Below, one piece after another: positions 19,108-27,722 of a stretch of 64,000 nucleotides of DNA; the stretch's first letter is position 1; each line of letters starts with the position of its first letter. Where the stretch lies: the NCBI RefSeq assembly GCF_002086115.1, contig NZ_MVHJ01000009.1, forward strand, positions 124,001-188,000, read 5' to 3'. This stretch comes from Mycolicibacterium bacteremicum. Lineage in GTDB: Bacteria > Actinomycetota > Actinomycetes > Mycobacteriales > Mycobacteriaceae. The notes beneath the pieces were generated by a model. That model did no database searches and had not been told where the DNA came from. It saw nothing but the letters and a program-made list of their open reading frames with translations. Made by a program: the position numbers and the translations under genes.

Positions 19108-19814
19108 GCCGCGAGACGGAGAACGCGCTGCTGCTGCTGATCGGGCTGTCCACCGCGATCATCGCTGCCACCGGTGCCTTCATGCGCTATGTGAAACCGG
19201 CTCTGCTGCCGTGGTTGTGGGCCTCGGCGGTGGTGCTCATCGGCCTGGCGCTGGTGGCCATCGTCGGCGACATCCGCCGCGGCACCCGCGAGCACGGCGA
19301 CAATCACGGCGACCATCGCCACGGCTCCGGGGTGATCTGGTTGCTGGTCGTCCCGATCGCGCTGCTGGCCTTCGTCGTTCCACCGCCACTGGGTCCGCAA
19401 TCGGCCCGGCCCGCGGTCGCCGAGTCGGATGCGCAGGCACCGCGACGGCCGTTCCCGCCATTGCCCGCCGGCGCGGCGCCGGAGCTGTCACTGCCCGCGC
19501 TGTTGACCCGTATCGCGCAGGATTCGGCGGGGACCCTGCGGGACCGGCCGGTCACCGTCACCGGTTTCACCATGCGCGACGGCGACCGAATCTATCTGGG
19601 GCGCATCGTGATCCTGTGTTGTGCCGCCGACGCCCAACTGGCCCGTGCCCGGCTGACCGGCCCCGCCGCGGGTGCCGCCGCGGCGCTACCCGACGGTTCC
19701 TGGGTGCGCGTGCGGGGCACGGTGACCGATCTGCTGCAGCACACCGCGGTACCCGAGTTCGGTATCGACAGCGTCGAGCAGGTGCCCGAACCCGCGAACA
19801 CCTACGCGTTCTGA
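19104..19814 (+). CDS. TIGR03943 family membrane protein
   Basis: The 236-residue protein has two N-terminal membrane segments (about residues 8-25 and 33-52), a short His/Asp-rich linker (EHGDNHGDHRHG, about 62-73), a third hydrophobic segment and a C-terminal extracytoplasmic domain. That domain carries the family hallmark VILCCAADAQLA. It overlaps the upstream UPF0718 permease by four bases and presumably works with it. The His-rich linker suggests metal binding, but this has not been shown for the family to my knowledge. The stop overlaps the convergent ArsR gene by 13 bases. Confidence 0.78.
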   Translation: MSRETENALLLLIGLSTAIIAATGAFMRYVKPALLPWLWASAVVLIGLALVAIVGDIRRGTREHGDNHGDHRHGSGVIWLLVVPIALLAFVVPPPLGPQSARPAVAESDAQAPRRPFPPLPAGAAPELSLPALLTRIAQDSAGTLRDRPVTVTGFTMRDGDRIYLGRIVILCCAADAQLARARLTGPAAGAAAALPDGSWVRVRGTVTDLLQHTAVPEFGIDSVEQVPEPANTYAF

Positions 19815-20134
19815 GCGGCCGGCGCGTCGCGATTGGCGCCGTTGACGATGCTGTGCAACAACCCGGGCAACGCCGCCTCCACATCGTCGAGGCGCAGTCG
19901 CTGATAGGTCAGACCGTCGATCACCAGACGTTCGGTGACGCCGGCCTCGCGCAGGATCTTGAAGTGGTGAGTGGCGGTGGATTTGTTGATGCCGTCGTAG
20001 AGCGCACCGCACTGCATCGGCGCGCCGGCGTTGTACAGACGCCGCACGACCTCGAGGCGCACCGGATCGTGGACGGCGCCGAGTACCTGCTGCACGGTCC
20101 CCACCCGGGGACCTTCGGCGAGACGATCGGGCAT
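19802..20134 (-). CDS. ArsR-family transcriptional regulator
   Basis: The 110-residue winged-helix protein has a recognition region INKSTATHHFKILREAG. It lacks the cysteine pairs and the C-terminal histidine set of metal-sensing ArsR/SmtB proteins (only one Cys, in MQCGALYDG), so it probably does not sense metals. It is divergent from an MFS transporter, the likely target. I chose ATG 20134, with an AGGA about ten bases upstream. ATG 20203 would add 23 residues and leave almost no intergenic space. Confidence 0.75.
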   Translation of the reverse strand: MPDRLAEGPRVGTVQQVLGAVHDPVRLEVVRRLYNAGAPMQCGALYDGINKSTATHHFKILREAGVTERLVIDGLTYQRLRLDDVEAALPGLLHSIVNGANRDAPAAQNA

Positions 20135-20165
20135 AAAACCATCCTGGGCCCGGGTTTGGTATTTG

Positions 20166-20196
20166 TCGAACCGAGCGTACTCTCGATCGGGTTCGA
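20166..20196. promoter_or_regulatory. Inverted repeat between arsR-like and MFS genes
   Basis: TCGAACC (20166-20172) and GGTTCGA (20190-20196) form perfect 7-bp arms 17 bases apart in the divergent intergenic region. This is a candidate operator for the adjacent ArsR protein, provided that protein starts at 20134. Confidence 0.35.
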
Positions 20197-20232
20197 TATC
20201 CATCAAACTTGCTGACCGGAGGTGACAGCACG

Positions 20233-21438
20233 ATGGTCGCGATAGAGCACGCAGCCAGCACCCAGCGATGGGCATATCCGCTCCTGCTGATTCTGAGCGG
20301 TGTCGCGCTCGGCGTCTCCGGGATCCCGGCCCCGCTGTACGGCATCTACGAGGCCAACTGGCACCTGTCGCCGCTGGCCACCACCATCGTGTTCGCGGTG
20401 TACGCCGTCGCGGCACTCGGTGCCGTGCTGGTGTCGGGCCGGATCTCCGACGTCGTCGGCCGCAAGCCGGTGCTGATCGGCGCGCTGATCGCACTGCTGG
20501 TCGGACTCGGCGTCTTCCTCATCGCCGACAGCATGGCGATGTTGCTGCTGGCCCGCACCATCCACGGCGCGGCCGTCGGGTCGATCGTGGTCGCCGGTGC
20601 CGCCGCACTGCTCGACCTCAAACCCGATCACGGTGTGCGCTCCGGGCAACTCAGCGGTGTCAGCTTCAACATCGGTATGACGATCGCCATCCTGGGCTCT
20701 GCGCTGCTGGCCCAGTACGCGCCCCATCCGCTGCGCACGCCCTACGCCGTCGTCGCGGTGGTCTGCCTGATCGTCGGGGTCGGCGTGCTGGCGCTGCGCG
20801 AACCGCACACCGCCCGCGCCAGTGGTCCCATCCGGATCGCCAAACCGGCGGTGCCCGAACAGATCCGATCGGACTTCTGGTTCTCCGCGTTGGGCGCGAT
20901 GGCCTCCTGGTCGGTGCTGGGTGTGCTGCTGTCGCTGTACCCGTCGCTGGCGGCCCGGCAGACCCATATCGACAATCTGGTGTTCGGCGGTGCCGTGGTG
21001 GGGACCACCGCCTTCGCCGCCGCGCTCGCCCAGCTGGCCGCCACCCGGCTGCCCGCCAAGTACTCGGCCATCATCGGCGATATCGGTATGGCCGCGTCGC
21101 TGCTGCTGACCATCCCGGTGCTGTTGACGCACCGCTGGGAGCTGGTATTCGTCGCCGCGGTCCTGTTGGGTGCGACCTTCGGCCTGGGCTTCGGCGGCTC
21201 GTTGCGCCACCTGTCCGATGTGGTGCCCGCCGACCGCCGGGGCGAGACCATGTCGGCGTTCTACCTGTTGGCCTACACCGCGATGGCGGTCCCGACGCTG
21301 GTCGCCGGGTGGGCCGCCACCCGCTGGGACCTGGCCTCGGTGTTCCCCTGGTTCGCCGGCGCGGTCGCGCTGGCCTGTCTGGGTGCCGCAGTGGCCGGTC
21401 TGCTCTCCGACCGGAGGCGACGCACCGCCATCGCCTAG
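20233..21438 (+). CDS. Major facilitator superfamily transporter
   Basis: The 401-residue protein has about twelve membrane segments and the MFS motif A region SGRISDVVGRKPVL between helices 2 and 3. It resembles drug or small-molecule exporters, but the substrate cannot be read from the sequence. I chose ATG 20233 because GGAGG lies ten bases upstream. The TTG at 20209 is less likely. It is divergent from an ArsR regulator that probably controls it. The next gene, bluB, follows after nine bases. Confidence 0.82.
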   Translation: MVAIEHAASTQRWAYPLLLILSGVALGVSGIPAPLYGIYEANWHLSPLATTIVFAVYAVAALGAVLVSGRISDVVGRKPVLIGALIALLVGLGVFLIADSMAMLLLARTIHGAAVGSIVVAGAAALLDLKPDHGVRSGQLSGVSFNIGMTIAILGSALLAQYAPHPLRTPYAVVAVVCLIVGVGVLALREPHTARASGPIRIAKPAVPEQIRSDFWFSALGAMASWSVLGVLLSLYPSLAARQTHIDNLVFGGAVVGTTAFAAALAQLAATRLPAKYSAIIGDIGMAASLLLTIPVLLTHRWELVFVAAVLLGATFGLGFGGSLRHLSDVVPADRRGETMSAFYLLAYTAMAVPTLVAGWAATRWDLASVFPWFAGAVALACLGAAVAGLLSDRRRRTAIA

Positions 21439-21447
21439 GCTTCCGGT

Positions 21448-22113
21448 GTGACCGATCACGCGTTCAGCACCGCCGAGCGCCAGGCCGTCTACCGCGCGAT
21501 CGCCGAACGTCGCGATATGCGTCGCTTCATCCGCGGCGCGACCATCGACCCGCAGGTGCTGGCCCGGCTGCTGCAGGCCGCGCACGCCGCGCCCAGTGTC
21601 GGACTGATGCAGCCGTGGCGGTTCATCCGGATCACCGATGACGCACTGCGCCAAGCAATGCACGCGCTGGTCGACCAGGAACGGCTGCGCACCGCCGACG
21701 CCCTCGGGGCGCGTGGTGACGAGTTCCTCACCCTCAAGGTCGAGGGCATCCGGGATTGTGCGGAACTGCTCGTCGTCGCCCTCGGTGAGGGCCGCCGCCG
21801 GCACATCTTCGGCCGGCGCACCATGCCGCAGATGGATCTGGCGTCGGTCTCCTGCGCCATCCAGAATCTGTGGCTGGCCGCCCGCGCCGAGGGCCTGGGC
21901 ATGGGCTGGGTGTCGATCTTCGAACCGACCAAGCTGGCCACCCTGCTCGGCATGCCCGACGAGGCCGAGCCGGTGGCCATCCTGTGCCTGGGACCGGTAC
22001 CGGAGTTCCCCGACCGGCCCGCACTGGAGATCGACCAGTGGACCTACGGCCGGCCGCTGTCGGATTTCGTATCGGAGAACGGCTGGGCGGCAACGCCTTC
22101 CCCGCAGATCTAG
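21448..22113 (+). CDS. bluB: 5,6-Dimethylbenzimidazole synthase
   Basis: The 221-residue nitroreductase-fold flavoprotein has [37 protein letters not shown], and [28 protein letters not shown], all typical of BluB. BluB converts reduced FMN to the lower ligand of cobalamin. Rv0306 is the M. tuberculosis counterpart. The start is GTG 21448. The stop overlaps that of the convergent rpsR2 by four bases. It is the only B12 biosynthesis gene in the zinc block. The cobalt transporter lies about 18 kb to the right. Confidence 0.92.
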   Translation: MTDHAFSTAERQAVYRAIAERRDMRRFIRGATIDPQVLARLLQAAHAAPSVGLMQPWRFIRITDDALRQAMHALVDQERLRTADALGARGDEFLTLKVEGIRDCAELLVVALGEGRRRHIFGRRTMPQMDLASVSCAIQNLWLAARAEGLGMGWVSIFEPTKLATLLGMPDEAEPVAILCLGPVPEFPDRPALEIDQWTYGRPLSDFVSENGWAATPSPQI

Positions 22114-22361
22114 GGCCCGTAGGGCAGCAGGGCCATCTCTCGGGCGTTCTTGATCGCGGTCGCGACCCGGCGCTGCTGCTGCGGGGTCAACCCGGTGACC
22201 CGACGGGACCGGATCTTGCCGCGGTCGGAGATGAAGGTCCGCAGCACCGAGACGTCCTTATAGTCGACATCGGTGATACCGAGGGCCTTGAACTTGTTCA
22301 CCCGGGGCCGCTTGACCTCCACCGGTGCCGGTCGGCGCTTTCTGGCCGGACTGCCCGCCAT
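22110..22361 (-). CDS. rpsR2: Ribosomal protein bS18, zinc-free (C-minus) paralog
   Basis: The 83-residue bS18 contains no cysteine. It is recognisable from [35 protein letters not shown] and [13 protein letters not shown]. Mycobacteria swap the zinc-binding S18 for this form under zinc starvation. It is the last gene of a four-gene leftward operon, and its ATG overlaps the rpsN2 stop by one base. Expression is expected to be controlled by Zur through the box at 23098. Confidence 0.95.
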   Translation of the reverse strand: MAGSPARKRRPAPVEVKRPRVNKFKALGITDVDYKDVSVLRTFISDRGKIRSRRVTGLTPQQQRRVATAIKNAREMALLPYGP

Positions 22362-22666
22362 CACCAACTCGCCTTCCGCACGCCGGGCAGTTCGCCGCGG
22401 TGCGCCAGTTCGCGGACCTTCACCCGGGACAGCCCGAACTTGCGCAGATGCCCTCGCGGTCTGCCGTCCACCGAGTCCCGGTTGCGCAGCCGCACCGGGC
22501 TGAAGTCGCGGGGCAGGCGCTGCAGGGCGGCCTGGGCCGCGGCACGCTGTTCGGCGCTGCTGGACGGGCGCCGGATGATCTCCTTCAATTCCGCCCGGCG
22601 CTCGGCGTAGCGGGCCACCGTCTGCTTGCGCCGTTCGTTCGCGACGATCTTGGATGCCTTGGCCAT
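22361..22666 (-). CDS. rpsN2: Ribosomal protein uS14, zinc-free (C-minus) paralog
   Basis: The 101-residue long form of uS14 is free of cysteines, unlike the 61-residue zinc-ribbon form. It is marked by [28 protein letters not shown] and [14 protein letters not shown]. It replaces the zinc-containing S14 in small subunits during zinc limitation. Its start and stop each share one base with the neighbours rpmG2 and rpsR2, so the operon is translationally coupled. Confidence 0.95.
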   Translation of the reverse strand: MAKASKIVANERRKQTVARYAERRAELKEIIRRPSSSAEQRAAAQAALQRLPRDFSPVRLRNRDSVDGRPRGHLRKFGLSRVKVRELAHRGELPGVRKASW

Positions 22667-22833
22667 CAGCGCTCCTCGCGGAAGTCGACATGCTTGCGGA
22701 CCACGGGGTCGTACTTGCGCAGCACGATGCGGTCCGGGTCGTTGCGCCGGTTCTTGCGGGTGACATAGGTGTAGCCGGTGCCCGCGGTGGATTTGAGCCG
22801 GATGACCGGACGGATATCGGTGCTCTTGGCCAT
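22666..22833 (-). CDS. rpmG2: Ribosomal protein bL33, zinc-free (C-minus) paralog
   Basis: The 55-residue bL33 has no cysteines (starts [15 protein letters not shown], contains [15 protein letters not shown] and ends VDFREER). The zinc-binding form carries two CxxC pairs that are absent here. The gene overlaps rpmB2 upstream by one base (TGATG) and rpsN2 downstream by one base. Confidence 0.95.
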   Translation of the reverse strand: MAKSTDIRPVIRLKSTAGTGYTYVTRKNRRNDPDRIVLRKYDPVVRKHVDFREER

Positions 22834-23069
22834 CAGATCTTCTCCCCGGCTGCCCGCAGCCTGCCGACCACGGCCTCGATCCCGTCGCGGTCGATGACCT
22901 TGATGCCTTTTGCGCTGACCCGCAACGTGATCCGGCGATCTTCCGACGGGAGATAATAGGTCTTGTTCTGGATGTTGGGATTCCAACGGCGGCGGGTTCG
23001 ACGGTTCGAGTGCGACACCCGGTTACCGAAACCCGGTGCGCGACCGGTGACCTGACAGGTCTTGGACAT
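22833..23069 (-). CDS. rpmB2: Ribosomal protein bL28, zinc-free (C-minus) paralog
   Basis: The 78-residue bL28 ([32 protein letters not shown]) keeps a single Cys and lacks the two CxxC pairs of the zinc form. It is the first gene of the operon rpmB2-rpmG2-rpsN2-rpsR2. The ATG at 23069 has AGAAGG about six bases upstream, and a Zur box lies 28 bases upstream. The divergent neighbour is the Mrf-type gene, as in Rv0105c-Rv0106 of M. tuberculosis. Confidence 0.95.
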   Translation of the reverse strand: MSKTCQVTGRAPGFGNRVSHSNRRTRRRWNPNIQNKTYYLPSEDRRITLRVSAKGIKVIDRDGIEAVVGRLRAAGEKI

Positions 23070-23097
23070 CGGTTACCTTCTCATGCACGGTCGTTAA

Positions 23098-23112
23098 TGA
23101 AAACGATTTTCG
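23098..23112. promoter_or_regulatory. Zur box of the C-minus ribosomal protein operon
   Basis: TGAAAACGATTTTCG is a 7-1-7 palindrome in the rpmB2/mrf intergenic region, 28 bases upstream of rpmB2. It matches the other boxes of this window at most positions. Confidence 0.82.
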
Positions 23113-23152
23113 ACAAGTGGACCCCGACACGGTAGCGTACGGACGAAGTTGA

Positions 23153-23167
23153 TGACAATCGTTACCA
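23153..23167. promoter_or_regulatory. Zur box of the Mrf-type gene and rpmE2
   Basis: TGACAATCGTTACCA read on the other strand is TGGTAACGATTGTCA, 13 of 15 identical to the box at 8797. As at 8797, it runs directly into ATAAGG, the Shine-Dalgarno of the gene it controls. Confidence 0.83.
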
Positions 23168-23183
23168 ATAAGGGTGTGATGAC

Positions 23184-24380
23184 ATGCGGACGCCGGTACT
23201 GCTGGTTGCCGGACAGGGCGCACGGACCGACGTGGTCGATCTGCTGCTCAAGACATCGGGAACGCTGGCCGTCGGATATGCCACCGACGGCCACGTCGTG
23301 ATCCGCAACGTCACCGAGATGCGCGGGGCCAAACGGATCATCACGCAATGGCCGATCGAACTTGCGGGTGGTTGCCTCACCTGCACCATCCGCAATGACC
23401 TGCTGATCCTGTTGCGCCGGTTGCATCGCCGCGAGGACGTCGCGCGCATCGTCGTCGAACTGATGGAATGGGTTGACCCCGAACCGATCTGCACCGCGAT
23501 CAACGAGGTCTCCGTCGCGGTCGGCCCAGGCTACATCGACGGCCCGGCCAGTCGCGACGTCGTCATCTCGGCGGTGATCACCGCCGTCGACACCGCCTCG
23601 TGGTTGTCCCAGGCGCTCGGCGACGACGATCTGGACGGTTCGCGCACCGTGGCCCAGGTGACCGTCGGACAGGCCGCCTTCGCCGACGTGCTGGTGCTCA
23701 GCGAACCCGAGACCGACACGCTGGCGGTGCTGCGCCGGCTCGCCCCGCGCAGCCGGATCACCGTGGGGTGCGATCACGTGGAGACCGCGCTGGCCAAGCT
23801 GGATCCGCAGGCCCGCCGGGGTTTCAGCGACGACCCGCACGACTCGCTGCTGGCCGGACAACCGCCGCTACAGCCCGCGGGCCAGGTCACGCTGCTGGAG
23901 TTCAACGCGCGCAGGCCTTTTCACCCCGACCGGTTGCACCTGGCGATCGACGACTTGCTCGACGGGGTGGTCCGGGTGCGGGGCCGCGCCTGGCTGGCCA
24001 GCCAGCCCGACACGGTGGTCTGGATCGAATCCGCCGGCGGCGGGCTGGGTGTCGGCGACGCCGGACGTTGGCTGGCGGCGATGACCGACAACGAACGCGC
24101 CTACGTCGACCCCGAGCGCATCGCGCTGGCCGGTACCGGCTGGGACGACCGGTTCGGTGACCGGCACATCGCCTTGACCGCGCTGCTCTGTGGCGCTGCA
24201 CCGGAGACCGTCACCGCAGCCCTGAACCGGGCACTGCTGACCGACGCGGAGATGGCCGACCCCGACAGCTGGTCCGCCCTGCCCGACCCGTTCGGCGACT
24301 GGCACGAGGACCCCTGCGCGGACCTGCCCGAGGGCGTCTCGGTCACCGATGAGCACCGCACCGTGAAGGGAGAAGAATGA
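23184..24380 (+). CDS. mrf: COG0523-like protein, Rv0106/Mrf type, with degenerate P-loop
   Basis: The 398-residue protein has the overall COG0523 layout but lacks a usable P-loop: [14 protein letters not shown] replaces GxxGxGKT. The metal motif is reduced to [12 protein letters not shown]. The C-terminal CobW_C part is present ([20 protein letters not shown]). Length and sequence match Rv0106. The M. smegmatis counterpart, as I recall it, is Mrf, which promotes ribosome hibernation by the factor Mpy under zinc starvation. ATG 23184 follows AAGGGTG by seven bases and a Zur box. It overlaps rpmE2 by four bases. Confidence 0.85.
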   Translation: MRTPVLLVAGQGARTDVVDLLLKTSGTLAVGYATDGHVVIRNVTEMRGAKRIITQWPIELAGGCLTCTIRNDLLILLRRLHRREDVARIVVELMEWVDPEPICTAINEVSVAVGPGYIDGPASRDVVISAVITAVDTASWLSQALGDDDLDGSRTVAQVTVGQAAFADVLVLSEPETDTLAVLRRLAPRSRITVGCDHVETALAKLDPQARRGFSDDPHDSLLAGQPPLQPAGQVTLLEFNARRPFHPDRLHLAIDDLLDGVVRVRGRAWLASQPDTVVWIESAGGGLGVGDAGRWLAAMTDNERAYVDPERIALAGTGWDDRFGDRHIALTALLCGAAPETVTAALNRALLTDAEMADPDSWSALPDPFGDWHEDPCADLPEGVSVTDEHRTVKGEE

Positions 24381-24619
24381 AACCCGATATCCATCCCGAC
24401 TACCACCCGGTCGTCTTCCAGGACGCCGGTACCGGCAAGCAGTTCCTGATCCGCTCGACCATCACCAGCGACCGCACCGTCGACTACCAGGGCCACACCT
24501 ATCCGCTGGTGGTCGTCGACGTGACCGCCGACTCGCACCCGTTCTGGACCGGCACCAACCGGCACCTGGACACCGCGGGCCAGGTGGAGAAGTTCCGCCG
24601 CCGCTACGGAACCCGGTAG
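24377..24619 (+). CDS. rpmE2: Ribosomal protein bL31, type B (zinc-free)
   Basis: The 80-residue type B bL31 starts [17 protein letters not shown] and contains DSHPFWTG and [11 protein letters not shown]. It has no cysteines, unlike the zinc-binding type A form. It overlaps the Mrf-type gene by four bases (ATGA), so it should be coexpressed from the Zur-controlled promoter. With the four leftward genes it completes the set of zinc-independent ribosomal proteins. Confidence 0.95.
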   Translation: MKPDIHPDYHPVVFQDAGTGKQFLIRSTITSDRTVDYQGHTYPLVVVDVTADSHPFWTGTNRHLDTAGQVEKFRRRYGTR

Positions 24620-24643
24620 GCCGCCGCGCTCTAGGCTTTGGCC

Positions 24644-25558
24644 ATGCGCCTCAAAGCCGGCCGGCCCGATATCGACGACTACCGGCAGTTCTTCGACCTG
24701 CCGGTGGCCGGCCCCGGCGCCGCACCGAAGGTCACGTGGGCCGGTGTCACCACGTTGCTGGTGGACGACGGCGCCTCGGCGGTACTGACCGACGGCTTCT
24801 TCAGCCGTCCGTCGCTGCTGCAGGTCGGGCTGGGCAGGATCGCCCCATCGGAACCGCGCATCGACGGTTGCCTCGGCCGGCTCGGGGTGCGGCAGCTGGA
24901 CGCGGTGCTGCCGGTGCACACCCACTTCGACCACGCGATGGATTCGGCCGTGGTGGCCGAGCGCACCGGTGCCCGGCTGATCGGCGGCATCTCGGCCGCC
25001 CATATCGGCCACCGGCTCCCCGCGGACCGGGTCGTCGTGGTAACCCCCGGCGAGCCGGTGCGGGCCGGGGCATTCGACATCACCCTGGTGATCGGGGACC
25101 ACTGTCCGCCCGACCGCTTCCCCGGCCGGATCGAGGCCCCGGTCACCCCGCCGGTGCGGGCCTCGGCGTACCGCTGCGGTGAGGCCTGGTCGACCCTGAT
25201 CAACCACCGCCCGACCGGGCGCACGCTGCTCGTGGTGGGCAGCGCCGGTTTCGTCCCGGGCGCACTGACCGGCCACCGTGCCGATGTGGTGTATCTGGGC
25301 GTCGGCCAACTGGGCCTGCAGCCCGAGCGCTATCTGACCGACTACTGGGACGAGACGGTACGCACGGTCGGCGCCCGGCGCGTGGTGTTGATCCACTGGG
25401 ACGACTTCTTCCGGCCGTTGGACCGCCCACTGCGCGCCCTGCCCTATGCCGGTGACGATCTGGACGTCTCGATGCGTGTGCTCAGCCGGCTGGCCGCCGA
25501 CGACGGTGTGGCACTGCATCTGCCGACGCTGTGGCAACCCGCAGACCCATGGAGCTGA
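24644..25558 (+). CDS. MBL-fold metallo-hydrolase
   Basis: The 304-residue protein has the metallo-beta-lactamase motif HTHFDHAMD near residue 91, further ligand candidates in IGDHCPPD and a C-terminal LIHWDDFFRPL. It probably binds two metal ions, likely zinc, and hydrolyses an unknown ester, lactone or phosphodiester. ATG 24644 is preferred over TTG 24638. The end overlaps the start of the following permease by ten bases, so the pair is likely cotranscribed, possibly with rpmE2, which ends 24 bases upstream. Whether it is zinc-regulated is not visible. Confidence 0.75.
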   Translation: MRLKAGRPDIDDYRQFFDLPVAGPGAAPKVTWAGVTTLLVDDGASAVLTDGFFSRPSLLQVGLGRIAPSEPRIDGCLGRLGVRQLDAVLPVHTHFDHAMDSAVVAERTGARLIGGISAAHIGHRLPADRVVVVTPGEPVRAGAFDITLVIGDHCPPDRFPGRIEAPVTPPVRASAYRCGEAWSTLINHRPTGRTLLVVGSAGFVPGALTGHRADVVYLGVGQLGLQPERYLTDYWDETVRTVGARRVVLIHWDDFFRPLDRPLRALPYAGDDLDVSMRVLSRLAADDGVALHLPTLWQPADPWS

Positions 25559-26784
25559 TCCTTTCCGTCACCGCCCTCGCGGCGGTGCTCGGGTGCGCGC
25601 TGTCGGCGCCACGGTGGCAGGCGGTGGTGGCGCTGGCCGCCGCCGGTCTGGTCATCGCAGCGGGCGCGGTCTCCTGGCAGCAGTCGCTGGATGAGGTGTC
25701 CGAACTGGCCCCGGTGGTCGGATTCCTGGCTGCCGTCCTGGTACTGGCCCGGCTGTGCGATGACGTCGGGCTCTTCCACGCCGCCGGGGTGATGATGGCA
25801 CGGGCGACGGCCGGCGGCCAGAATCGGCTGCTGCTCTCGGTATTCGGCATCGCGGCCGCGGTGACGGCCATCCTGAGTCTGGACGCGACGGTGGTGTTGC
25901 TGACACCGGTGGTGCTCGCCACGGCGCGGGCCCTGACGGTCCCGGCACGCCCGCACGCCTACGCCACCGCGCACCTGGCCAACAGCGCATCGCTGCTGCT
26001 GCCGGTCTCCAACCTGACCAATCTGCTGGCGTTCAGTGCGGCCGGGCTGACGTTTCTGCATTTCGCCGCGGCGATGACGTTGCCGTGGATCGCGGCGGTA
26101 CTCGTCGAATTCCTGCTCCTGCGCTGGGTTTTCGCCAAGGATCTCGCAATCGCGCCGCAGCACGACGCACCCGAAGAGCCCATCGAGATACCGCTGTTCG
26201 CGTTGATCGTGGTCGCGTTGACGCTCATCGGCTTCGCGGTGACCTCGCTGGTGGGGTGGTCCCCGGCCTGGGCGGCGCTGGCCGGTGCGGTGGTGCTCGG
26301 TGTGCGTGCCCTGCTGACCCACCGCACCACCGTGCGCAAGATCGCGGTGGCTCTGGACATCCCGTTCCTGGCGTTCGTGCTGTGCCTGGGGGTGGTGGTC
26401 GCCGCGGTGATGCACAACGGGCTCGAATCGGCGATGCACCGCGTCATACCCGACAACGAGGGGCTGGTGGCGCTGCTGGCCATCGCGGCGGTGGCCGCCG
26501 TGCTGTCCAACCTCGTCAACAACCTGCCCGCGGTGCTGGTCATGCTGCCGCTGGCGGCGCCGATCGGGCCGGCCGCGGTGCTGGCGGTGCTGATCGGGGT
26601 GAACGTCGGCCCCAACCTCAGCTATGTCGGTTCGCTGGCGAACCTGTTGTGGCGCAGCGTGGTACGCCGCGACATGAGTGCCGGATTCGGCGAGTTCAGC
26701 CGGATCGGGCTGATCACCACGCCCGCGGTGCTGGTCGCCGCCGTGCTCGGGCTGTGGAGCTGGATCCAGCTCTTCGGACTCTAA
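25549..26784 (+). CDS. ArsB/SLC13-type membrane transporter
   Basis: The 411-residue polytopic membrane protein has about eleven hydrophobic segments, a [16 protein letters not shown] block and [13 protein letters not shown] near residue 320. The second is typical of the ion transporter superfamily containing ArsB and NhaD. Function could be export of an oxyanion or transport of an organic anion. There is no arsC or metal-sensing arsR beside it, so an arsenite role is unsupported. It starts inside the metallo-hydrolase gene. The stop overlaps that of the convergent rlmB by four bases. Confidence 0.7.
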   Translation: MELILSVTALAAVLGCALSAPRWQAVVALAAAGLVIAAGAVSWQQSLDEVSELAPVVGFLAAVLVLARLCDDVGLFHAAGVMMARATAGGQNRLLLSVFGIAAAVTAILSLDATVVLLTPVVLATARALTVPARPHAYATAHLANSASLLLPVSNLTNLLAFSAAGLTFLHFAAAMTLPWIAAVLVEFLLLRWVFAKDLAIAPQHDAPEEPIEIPLFALIVVALTLIGFAVTSLVGWSPAWAALAGAVVLGVRALLTHRTTVRKIAVALDIPFLAFVLCLGVVVAAVMHNGLESAMHRVIPDNEGLVALLAIAAVAAVLSNLVNNLPAVLVMLPLAAPIGPAAVLAVLIGVNVGPNLSYVGSLANLLWRSVVRRDMSAGFGEFSRIGLITTPAVLVAAVLGLWSWIQLFGL

Positions 26785-27722
26785 CCCCGGCGCTGCCGGG
26801 CGATCTCGGCGAGCACGACACCGGCGGCCACCGATGCGTTCAGCGATTCGGTGGGCCCGGCCATCGGGATCGAGACGATGGCATCGCAGTTCTCGCGCAC
26901 CAACCGCGACAGACCCTTGCCCTCCGAGCCGACCACCACCACGGTCGGGCCGGCGGCGTCCAGTTCGTCCAGGGTGGTGTCGCCCTCGGCATCCAGCCCG
27001 ACGACCTGCAGGCCGGCGTCGGCCCAGCTCTTGAGGGTGCGGTTGAGGTTGGTTGCCCGCGACACCGGAAGCCGGGCCGCCGCACCGGCACTGGTGCGCC
27101 ATGCGACCGCCGACACCGAGGCCGACCGGCGCTGCGGGATCACCACGCCGTGACCGCCGAAGGCTGCCACCGACCGGACGATGGCGCCCAGGTTGCGGGG
27201 ATCGGAGATGTTGTCCAGGGCCACCAGCAGTGCGGGCTGGCTGTCCCGTTGCGCGGACTTCAGCAGGTCGTCGGGATGGGTGTAGACGTAGGGCGGCACC
27301 TGCAGGGCGAGGCCCTGGTGCAGTCCGTTGCTCGACATCCGGTCCAGGTCGTGCTTCTGCACCTCGAGGATTGCGATCCCGGAATCGGCTGCGCGCTGGA
27401 CGGATTCGGTGATCCGATCATCGGCGTCGACGCCGAGCATCACGTACAGCGCGGTGGCGGGCACCCCGGCCCGCAGGCATTCGACCACCGGGTTGCGGCC
27501 CAGGACGACCTCGGTCTCGTCGGTCTTGCGGTGCCGGCCCTGGGCCGCGCGAGCGGCCTTGGCGGCCTTCTTGGCGGCCGGATGGTGCGGCCGGTCCTTG
27601 GCCGCCGGGGTCGCCTTCTTGCCTTCCAGACCGCGCCTGCGCACGCCGCCGGAGCCGACGGTCGGGCCCTTCTTGGTGCCCTCCTTGCGAACCGCACCGC
27701 GACGCTGTGAATTGCCCGCCAT
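26781..27722 (-). CDS. rlmB: 23S rRNA (guanosine-2'-O-)-methyltransferase RlmB (Rv3579c type)
   Basis: The 313-residue SpoU-family methyltransferase has an N-terminal basic, disordered extension (residues 1-70), a substrate-binding domain with [12 protein letters not shown], and the trefoil-knot catalytic domain: [27 protein letters not shown] and [22 protein letters not shown]. It is predicted to 2'-O-methylate G2251 of 23S rRNA. The ATG overlaps the cysS stop by one base (TGATG), the same order as in M. tuberculosis. Confidence 0.93.
   Translation of the reverse strand: MAGNSQRRGAVRKEGTKKGPTVGSGGVRRRGLEGKKATPAAKDRPHHPAAKKAAKAARAAQGRHRKTDETEVVLGRNPVVECLRAGVPATALYVMLGVDADDRITESVQRAADSGIAILEVQKHDLDRMSSNGLHQGLALQVPPYVYTHPDDLLKSAQRDSQPALLVALDNISDPRNLGAIVRSVAAFGGHGVVIPQRRSASVSAVAWRTSAGAAARLPVSRATNLNRTLKSWADAGLQVVGLDAEGDTTLDELDAAGPTVVVVGSEGKGLSRLVRENCDAIVSIPMAGPTESLNASVAAGVVLAEIARQRRG

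Noticed and set aside
20203..21804. 533-codon reverse-strand frame opposite the MFS transporter and bluB
   Set aside because: Gln/Gly/His/Asp-rich composition without domains, opposite two clear genes; a shadow frame.
21448..22113. bluB-type protein as an ordinary nitroreductase
   Set aside because: The sequence blocks and length fit BluB specifically rather than a generic NfsB-type enzyme.
25444..27102. 552-codon reverse-strand frame opposite the ArsB-like permease
   Set aside because: Arg/Gln/His-rich shadow of a membrane-protein gene, with no initiation signal or homology.
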